Of a stretch of DNA of 12,629 nucleotides, positions 7,769 to 12,629 are shown piece after piece. Where the stretch lies: contig WLME01000019.1 in NCBI GenBank assembly GCA_009700365.1, forward strand, positions 1 through 12,629, given 5' to 3'. Both the position numbers and the translations under genes were made by a program. Positions within the stretch are counted from its first letter, which is position 1. Every line of letters starts with the position of its first letter. Source of the DNA: Actinomycetota bacterium. Lineage in GTDB: Bacteria > Actinomycetota > Actinomycetes > Nanopelagicales > Nanopelagicaceae. The notes under the pieces are model-generated. The model was not told where the DNA came from, ran no database searches, and saw only the letters and a list, made by a program, of their open reading frames with translations.

Positions 7769-8421
7769 AGGGATGATTCTTTCAGATAAGGGTTATTTTT
7801 TCGCTCGAATTTAATCGTGGTCTCTGGTCCATGTCCTGTGAGAACCCGTAAATCGTCAGAAAGTGGAAGAACTTTGGTCTTTAAGGTCTGCATCATCTCC
7901 TTGGCACTGCCAGTTGGAAGGTCAGTTCGACCAATCGAGCCAGAAAAGAGAACATCACCGCTAATCAACAATTCATCATTTATCGTAAACATTAAAGAAC
8001 CTCTCGTGTGTCCAGGAGCATGAATTGCGGTGATATTCATATCTAAAATATCGATGTGTGATCCATTCTTGAGCTCTTGAACTTTCAATGGCTCGCGGAA
8101 AGTCATTCCTGAGAATTGATTAGCTAATTCTTCTCCAACTATTCCCAGTGGATTTGCGATAAATCGTCGATCTTCCGAGTGAATATATGCACAGATGTCG
8201 TAACCATCGGCAACAGGGGCTACAGAGAATGTGTGGTCTAAATGGCCATGAGTGAGAAGAACGGCAACTGGCTTCAATCTAAATTCATCGACAATCATCT
8301 GTACCTCGTGGGAAATATCTGGCATTCCAGGATCCACGATGATGCATTCAGCTCCAGCCTCTGGGGCAATAACCCAACAGTTTGTGGCAAACATTGGGGC
8401 GGGAAAGGAGCGGACAAGCAT
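7765..8421 (-). CDS. Metallo-beta-lactamase-fold hydrolase, glyoxalase II-like
   Basis: A 218-residue stand-alone metallo-hydrolase and the first gene of the minus-strand operon. The binuclear metal site is complete: THGHLDH (57-63, with His58, His60, Asp62 and His63), HAPGHT (134-139, with His138), SGDVLFSGSIGRTD (154-167, with Asp156) and GHGPET (196-201, with His197). GRTD and the order of ligands match the small glyoxalase-II-like (YcbL-type) hydrolases. The C-terminal substrate domain of classical GloB is absent or shortened. The substrate is not readable from the sequence; hydroxyacylglutathione itself is unlikely if the host is an actinobacterium, which normally uses other thiols. The start is ATG at 8421 with AAGGGG six bases upstream. 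A gene of this family between rel and hisS is a conserved actinobacterial feature. Confidence 0.92.
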   Translation of the reverse strand: MLVRSFPAPMFATNCWVIAPEAGAECIIVDPGMPDISHEVQMIVDEFRLKPVAVLLTHGHLDHTFSVAPVADGYDICAYIHSEDRRFIANPLGIVGEELANQFSGMTFREPLKVQELKNGSHIDILDMNITAIHAPGHTRGSLMFTINDELLISGDVLFSGSIGRTDLPTGSAKEMMQTLKTKVLPLSDDLRVLTGHGPETTIKFERKNNPYLKESSL

Positions 8422-8427
8422 CTTTGA

Positions 8428-8433
8428 CCCCTT
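8428..8433 (-). promoter_or_regulatory. Ribosome binding site for the glyoxalase II-like hydrolase gene
   Basis: AAGGGG, read on the minus strand, six bases before the ATG at 8421. It supports that start as the 5' end of the operon's first gene. Confidence 0.7.
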
Positions 8434-8541
8434 TTTCTAGCGTGGTTTTACGACTCGCGGATGCACAGGGTACCTTTGACCTCTCAAACACTCGCACACA
8501 TCAACGAAGGTCGCGTTCACAATGAATGTAGCCGACGCGCT

Positions 8542-8548
8542 GAAGGGG
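8542..8548 (+). promoter_or_regulatory. Ribosome binding site for the DUF349 gene
   Basis: GAAGGGG, five bases before the ATG at 8554. It decides the start: the reading frame is open back to an ATG at 8461, but that one has no such purine block and its extra 31 residues look unlike the rest of the protein. Confidence 0.75.
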
Positions 8549-8553
8549 AAACC

Positions 8554-9870
8554 ATGTCAGATATCAATCCAACTGCTCTAGCTCAAACACACCACATTCC
8601 AAGTGCTGCATCCGCACTTGTCGGTGACCCTTCACGATTTGGACGAGTCGCAGAGGATGGCACCGTTTACGTGCAAACATCCGAGGGCGAAAAGGCAGTC
8701 GGTTCTTATCCTGGAAAAACTTCAGAAGAGGCGCTGGCTTACTTCGTACGTAAATTTGAGGCACTCGCCTCAGAGGTTGCGCTCACAGCAGCGCGCATCA
8801 CAAGCGGCGCGATGGTTCCGCAAGATGCCTATGAAGCTGTCAAGAAATTACGTCAGCAAGTTCGCGAATTAAATGGCGTTGGAGATTTAGCCGCACTCGC
8901 ACAATCCGTTGAGCAGATTGAACCGCTCATCGAGGGACATCGCGAGGCATACGAGGCAAAGAAGGCTGCAGAGGCAGAGGCAAAGGCTGCGCGTCGCGCC
9001 CAAATTATTGTTGAGAAAGAGAAGATTGTTGCCGAGGCAGAATCGCTCGCACTATCTGAGAACTGGAAGGTCACTGGAGATCGCCTCAAGGCTCTGCTCG
9101 ATGAGTGGAAGGCTGCTCCTAGACTTGATAAGAAATCGGATGCAGATTTCTGGAAGCGATTCTCTGCTTCACGAAATAAGTTTGATAAGCGACGTCGCAC
9201 GCATTTCGCACAATTGGAGGCTACTGCTGGAAAAGTTTCTGAAGCAAAGAGTGCAATTATCATCGAAGCTGAAAAGCTAGCGACATCCACAGATTGGGTT
9301 GCTACGGCTCGACGTTTCAAAGTATTGATGGACCAATGGAAAGCCGCTGGTCGAGGCAAAAAGGGTGACGACGCAAAACTATGGGCTCGCTTCAAGGCAG
9401 CTCAAGATCAGTTCTTCACAGCCAAGGGCGCGGATTTAGAGAAGCGTGAAACATCTATGGCCGCGAATCTGATCAAGCGCGAGGAACTCATCGTCAAGAT
9501 TGAAGCGCTAGTTCCATTTACTGATGTAAAGCAAGCCAAATCTGAGTTCCGTGAACTGATGAATTCTTGGATAAAGATTGGAATCACAAATCGCGATAAG
9601 CGTGCTGCTTTAGATGCACGTGTCTCAAAAATTGAAGAAGCTATAAAAGAAGCTGAGGCAGAAATTTGGCGTAAGACAGACCCAAGCGCAAAGGCTCGCG
9701 CTGCTGAAGTTGTTAAGCAACTTTCTGACTCCATTACAAACTATGAAAAAGCAGCATCCAAGGCAAGTGCCGCCGGAAATGAGAAGAAGGCTAAGGAAGC
9801 GCTCGAATCTGCAGAGGCTCGAAAGGCTTGGCTTGCCGAAGCCGAGAAGCATCTAGCTGAATTCAATTAA
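8554..9870 (+). CDS. DUF349 repeat protein
   Basis: A 438-residue, highly charged cytosolic protein without signal peptide or membrane segment; its biochemical role is not known to me. A small N-terminal module (about 27-55) contains SRFGRVAEDGTVYV and EKAVGSYPG, typical of actinobacterial DUF349 proteins. A long alanine/glutamate/lysine-rich coiled-coil region runs from about 125 to 165. At least two clear DUF349 units follow, each with a W-x(n)-DEWK/DQWK core and a later FW/LW aromatic pair: about 155-217 (LLDEWKAA, DADFWKRF) and 233-295 (LMDQWKAA, DAKLWARF). A third, more degenerate unit spans about 310-375 (ELMNSWIKIG, EIWRK), and a helical lysine-rich tail ends the protein. It is the only plus-strand gene in the window and ends three bases from the end of rel. 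The neighbourhood suggests, but does not prove, a translation or stringent-response connection. Confidence 0.9.
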   Translation: MSDINPTALAQTHHIPSAASALVGDPSRFGRVAEDGTVYVQTSEGEKAVGSYPGKTSEEALAYFVRKFEALASEVALTAARITSGAMVPQDAYEAVKKLRQQVRELNGVGDLAALAQSVEQIEPLIEGHREAYEAKKAAEAEAKAARRAQIIVEKEKIVAEAESLALSENWKVTGDRLKALLDEWKAAPRLDKKSDADFWKRFSASRNKFDKRRRTHFAQLEATAGKVSEAKSAIIIEAEKLATSTDWVATARRFKVLMDQWKAAGRGKKGDDAKLWARFKAAQDQFFTAKGADLEKRETSMAANLIKREELIVKIEALVPFTDVKQAKSEFRELMNSWIKIGITNRDKRAALDARVSKIEEAIKEAEAEIWRKTDPSAKARAAEVVKQLSDSITNYEKAASKASAAGNEKKAKEALESAEARKAWLAEAEKHLAEFN

Positions 9871-9873
9871 CTT

Positions 9874-12033
9874 CTAAGTTCTGTAAACGTCGTACACGCC
9901 TTCGATACTTCGAACAGCTGCTAAGACCGAATCAAGATGTTTTGCATCTGCCATCTCGAAGGTAAATCGTGATATCGCCACTCGATCTTTAGACGTGCTC
10001 ACTGCCGCGCTGAGAATGTTTACATGCTGTTCAGACAAGGTACGCGTGACATCTGCAAGAAGTCGCGCCCGATCAAGTGCCTCAACTTGGATGTTAACCA
10101 AAAAGATACTTGCTGCTCCTGGAAGCCACTTCACACCGACAATTCGCTCGCTCTGATGTTCACGAAGATCGCCCGCATTTATACAATCATCTCGGTGTAC
10201 AGAAATACCAGATCCTTTTGTAATAAATCCCATTATGGGATCGCCAGGAACGGGCGTACAACAACGTGCCAACTTGACCAATACGTCATCGACTCCTTCG
10301 ACTACTACAGCACTTGATGTGCGACGAGTGGCTTGAATTCCTGTGGGAATGTATTCAATAGTTGGTTCGGGATGCGAATCTTCAGCACCTAAACTTGCGA
10401 CCAATTTGTCGATGATTGATGCCGCGGAGACGTGCCCATCACCAACTGCGCTATAGAGCGCATCAATATCTCCATAATGCATTTCGTGAGCAAGTTCGAG
10501 AAGTGAATGTCCTGCGAAAATTTTCTGTAGGGGAAGGCCCGCCTTGCACATCTGTCGTGCAATAGATTCGCGTCCGGCATCAATTGCTTCCTCGCGGCGC
10601 TCTTTACTAAACCAGGCTTTGATCTTAGATCTCGCACGCGGGCTCTTAACAAAATTTAGCCAATCTCGGCTAGGGCCTGCATGCTCACCTTTATTTGTAA
10701 CAATTTCTACAACATCACCGTTATTCAATTTCGACTCAAGAGGCACAAGTCGACCATTTACCTTGGCGCCAGCACATCGAAGTCCAACGTCTGTGTGAAC
10801 CGAGAATGCAAAGTCGACGGGAGTGGATCCACCAGGAAGTGCAACAACGGAACCTTTAGGCGTGAAGACAAACACTTCAGGGCTTCCCAGATCAAAACGG
10901 AGCGCTTCTAGGAATTCCGAAGGGTCTTCGGTCTCTTTCTGCCATTCATGCAATTGGCGCAACCAGAGCATTTCAGGTGATGAGCTCTGAGGGTCTCCCC
11001 CTTGTTTATATTTCCAGTGAGCTGCAATACCGAATTCAGCTCGAGAGTGCATATCAAATGTTCGTATCTGAATCTCAATTGCCTTGCCATTTGGACCAAT
11101 AACTGTTGTGTGCAACGACTGATATAGATTGAATTTGGGCATCGCAATGTAATCCTTAAAGCGGCCCGGAACCGGGCTCCAGCGGGCGTGAATTGAACCA
11201 AGCACCGCATAGCAATCACGAACATCATTGACGAGAACTCGAATTCCTACCAGATCGTAAATATCGTTGAAATCTCTTCCACGGACGACCATCTTTTGAT
11301 AAACGCTAAAGAAATGTTTCTTGCGGCCCGTCACTGTGGCATTGATTAGATCTCGCTGTAGATCTGATTCGACAGCTTCTATTACTTCAGCGGTGAGTGC
11401 ATCCCGAGAAGGAGATCGCTCTGCAACCAAACGAGAGATCTCCTCGAACTTCTTTGGCTCAAGAACTGCGAAGGAGAGATCTTCTAACTCCCATTTAAGT
11501 GCATTCATTCCAAGGCGATGAGCGAGAGGCGCATAAATATCGAGAGTCTCTCGTGCTTTTCTTGTTGCACTTTCGCTAGATACGAATCCCCAGGTTCGCG
11601 CATTATGCAATCTATCTGCCAACTTGATAACTAAAACACGTATATCTCGTGACATCGCGATAACCATCTTGCGAACGGTCTCGGCCTCAGCTGTTGGGCC
11701 ATATGTAAGTTTGTCGAGTTTTGTCACTCCATCAACAAGATTTGCAATTTCATCACCGAAATCAACTCGTAATTGCTCGAGAGAGTAAGGAGTGTCCTCG
11801 ACCGTGTCATGGAGCAGTGATGCAATCAATGTTGTTTCATTCAGCCCAAGTTCGGCGAGAATCTGTGTTACTGCAACCGGGTGGGTAATGTATTCGTCGC
11901 CGGATTTACGGAGCTGGCCTTTGTGGGCATTCTCTGCGACGAGGTAGGCACGTTCAATCTCTGCGACATCAGCAGAGGGGTGATGCTCCTTAAGCGCACC
12001 AATCAAAGGCGCGATTAAGGGCAACGTTTGCAT
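9874..12033 (-). CDS. rel: Bifunctional (p)ppGpp synthetase/hydrolase (long RSH protein)
   Basis: Makes (p)ppGpp from ATP and GTP/GDP on starved ribosomes and hydrolyses it otherwise; the central stringent-response enzyme. The 719 residues show the full RSH layout. The HD hydrolase domain (about 25-180) has His51 in YITHP, the HDTVED box (75-80) and Asp140 in KLADRLHN. The synthetase domain (about 235-345) has RFKDYIAMPK (291-300), YQSLHTT and EIQIRT (320-325). A TGS domain lies at 387-447, a zinc-finger-like segment has Cys591, Cys592, His613 and Cys617, and a C-terminal ACT domain covers 640-719. RFKD, rather than the EFDD of monofunctional RelA, and the intact HD box predict both activities. 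The ATG at 12033 is the first start after an in-frame stop (that of secF, 12 bases away) and lacks a Shine-Dalgarno sequence. The N-terminal extension is shorter than in many actinobacterial Rel proteins. Confidence 0.97.
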   Translation of the reverse strand: MQTLPLIAPLIGALKEHHPSADVAEIERAYLVAENAHKGQLRKSGDEYITHPVAVTQILAELGLNETTLIASLLHDTVEDTPYSLEQLRVDFGDEIANLVDGVTKLDKLTYGPTAEAETVRKMVIAMSRDIRVLVIKLADRLHNARTWGFVSSESATRKARETLDIYAPLAHRLGMNALKWELEDLSFAVLEPKKFEEISRLVAERSPSRDALTAEVIEAVESDLQRDLINATVTGRKKHFFSVYQKMVVRGRDFNDIYDLVGIRVLVNDVRDCYAVLGSIHARWSPVPGRFKDYIAMPKFNLYQSLHTTVIGPNGKAIEIQIRTFDMHSRAEFGIAAHWKYKQGGDPQSSSPEMLWLRQLHEWQKETEDPSEFLEALRFDLGSPEVFVFTPKGSVVALPGGSTPVDFAFSVHTDVGLRCAGAKVNGRLVPLESKLNNGDVVEIVTNKGEHAGPSRDWLNFVKSPRARSKIKAWFSKERREEAIDAGRESIARQMCKAGLPLQKIFAGHSLLELAHEMHYGDIDALYSAVGDGHVSAASIIDKLVASLGAEDSHPEPTIEYIPTGIQATRRTSSAVVVEGVDDVLVKLARCCTPVPGDPIMGFITKGSGISVHRDDCINAGDLREHQSERIVGVKWLPGAASIFLVNIQVEALDRARLLADVTRTLSEQHVNILSAAVSTSKDRVAISRFTFEMADAKHLDSVLAAVRSIEGVYDVYRT

Positions 12034-12045
12034 ATAGAGAAGAGG

Positions 12046-12629
12046 TTACTTGCGACCCTTGCGCTTTGGTTGATTGCGAGGTCCGCTGCCCGTTGATGGG
12101 CGTACTGCCTTTACCTCTGCAACTACTGGCGCTCCCCCGCGTGCTGCAACTCGCTTTGCAAGAGCCTGCATAGCTGGCTCTTTCTCGCGAAGTTGTGCAA
12201 GGAATGGAGGTGCTATGAATACAGAAGAGTAAGTTCCAACAGCAAGTCCGATAAACAGAGCAAGTGAAAGATCTTTGAGAGTTCCCGCGCCAAGAAGTCC
12301 TGCGCCAACAAAGAGAATCGAACCGACGGGAAGAAGTGCAACCAGCGATGTATTCGCAGAACGGACAAGTGTCTGATTGACCGCCAAGTTCGTGGCTTGC
12401 GAATAGGTCATCTTGCTATTTGCTGCCACTGATTTCGTGTTCTCTCGAACCTTATCGAAGACAACTACTGTGTCATACAACGAGTACCCAAGAATTGTAA
12501 GGAATCCGATAACCGTAGCTGGAGGCACATCAAAACCAACTAAGGCATAAATGCCAACAGTGATCAAAACGTCGTGAACTACTGCGACAATCGCCGCAAG
12601 CGCCATCTTTGGTTCAAAGGCCATAGCCA
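12046..12629 (-). CDS. secF: Protein translocase subunit SecF, C-terminal part (cut by window edge)
   Basis: SecD and SecF form an RND-type membrane complex that uses the proton-motive force to help Sec-dependent export. About 194 codons of the C-terminal half are present and the frame stays open to the right edge. The methionine at 12624 is internal, since it falls inside the conserved helix region before AAIVAVVHDV. Visible are several membrane segments and the family motifs VHDVLITVGIYAL, TILGYSLYDTVVVFDKVREN, SANTSLVALLPVGSILFVG and LSLALFIGLAVGTYSSVFIA. The protein ends with an arginine/lysine/glycine-rich cytosolic tail (PKRKGRK). Twelve bases separate its stop codon from rel, so the two are probably co-transcribed. 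In related genomes secD lies just upstream of secF, which would be outside this window. Confidence 0.96.
   Translation of the reverse strand, partial: AMAFEPKMALAAIVAVVHDVLITVGIYALVGFDVPPATVIGFLTILGYSLYDTVVVFDKVRENTKSVAANSKMTYSQATNLAVNQTLVRSANTSLVALLPVGSILFVGAGLLGAGTLKDLSLALFIGLAVGTYSSVFIAPPFLAQLREKEPAMQALAKRVAARGGAPVVAEVKAVRPSTGSGPRNQPKRKGRK

Larger units (their letters stand above)
8422..8553. promoter_or_regulatory. Divergent intergenic region, presumed promoters of both flanking transcripts
   Basis: The only intergenic stretch longer than about 20 bases in the window, lying between the divergently read hydrolase gene (minus) and DUF349 gene (plus). It must hold the main promoter of the minus-strand operon and that of the DUF349 gene. 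On the plus strand a weak candidate is TTTACG (8447-8452), 18 bases, then TACCTT (8471-8476). A TTGACC at 8476-8481 has no convincing -10 partner. I could not find a convincing -35/-10 pair on the minus strand. Ribosome binding sites lie at each edge. No inverted repeat strong enough to call an operator was seen. Confidence 0.5.

Noticed and set aside
8461..8553. N-terminal extension of the DUF349 protein from ATG 8461
   Set aside because: There is no purine block at that start, the 31 extra residues look unrelated to the family, and GAAGGGG lies correctly before the ATG at 8554.
8853..9395. A 180-codon open frame on the minus strand inside the DUF349 gene
   Set aside because: It mirrors the alanine/glutamate/lysine-rich repeats of the real gene, giving a serine/alanine/phenylalanine-rich product with no recognisable motif. 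The plus-strand frame has a ribosome binding site and clear DUF349 repeats.
9869..9880. AACTT-CT-AAGTT at the rel/DUF349 junction as a terminator hairpin
   Set aside because: The arms are only five bases with a two-base loop and no following T-run, so it cannot form a credible terminator.
12622..12629. ATG at 12624 as the start of secF
   Set aside because: The residues just after it belong to an internal conserved membrane region of SecF and the frame is open to the window edge, so the gene is simply truncated by the window.

Overview
The window is a compact housekeeping segment of an actinobacterial chromosome. The order secF, rel, (DUF349 gene), glyoxalase-II-like hydrolase, hisS, aspS, alaS, ruvX, mltG, aroE follows the order I recall from Mycobacterium and Streptomyces. 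Here it is squeezed into 12.6 kb with almost no intergenic DNA. Base composition looks balanced to slightly AT-rich by eye, unlike high-GC soil actinomycetes. With the small gaps, this suggests a streamlined lineage such as freshwater acI/Nanopelagicales (Planktophila-like). That assignment is inference from gene order and composition; there is no rRNA here to confirm it.

Layout. Positions 1-8421 hold eight minus-strand genes that look like one operon, read from right to left: metallo-beta-lactamase-fold hydrolase, hisS, aspS, a small DUF948-type membrane protein, alaS, ruvX, mltG and aroE (cut by the left edge). Neighbouring genes overlap by 1-17 bases or are 5-19 bases apart, so translation is probably coupled. 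Positions 8422-8553 are the only real intergenic region, a divergent promoter and leader region. From 8554 to 9870 one plus-strand gene encodes a multi-repeat DUF349 protein. It converges on rel (9874-12033, minus), with three bases between the stop codons. secF (cut by the right edge) lies just upstream of rel.

Functionally the window joins translation (three aminoacyl-tRNA synthetases), the stringent response (a bifunctional ppGpp synthetase/hydrolase), envelope work (SecF protein export, MltG glycan-strand termination), rRNA or recombination maintenance (RuvX) and aromatic biosynthesis (AroE).

I found no mobile element, CRISPR array, tRNA or rRNA gene, or toxin/defence module. All recognisable catalytic motifs are intact. 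I do not see an undescribed biological system here. The points most worth a second look are the non-discriminating signature in AspRS, the DUF349 protein abutting rel, the absence of apt between secF and rel, and the pyrimidine-rich, Shine-Dalgarno-less leader in front of rel.
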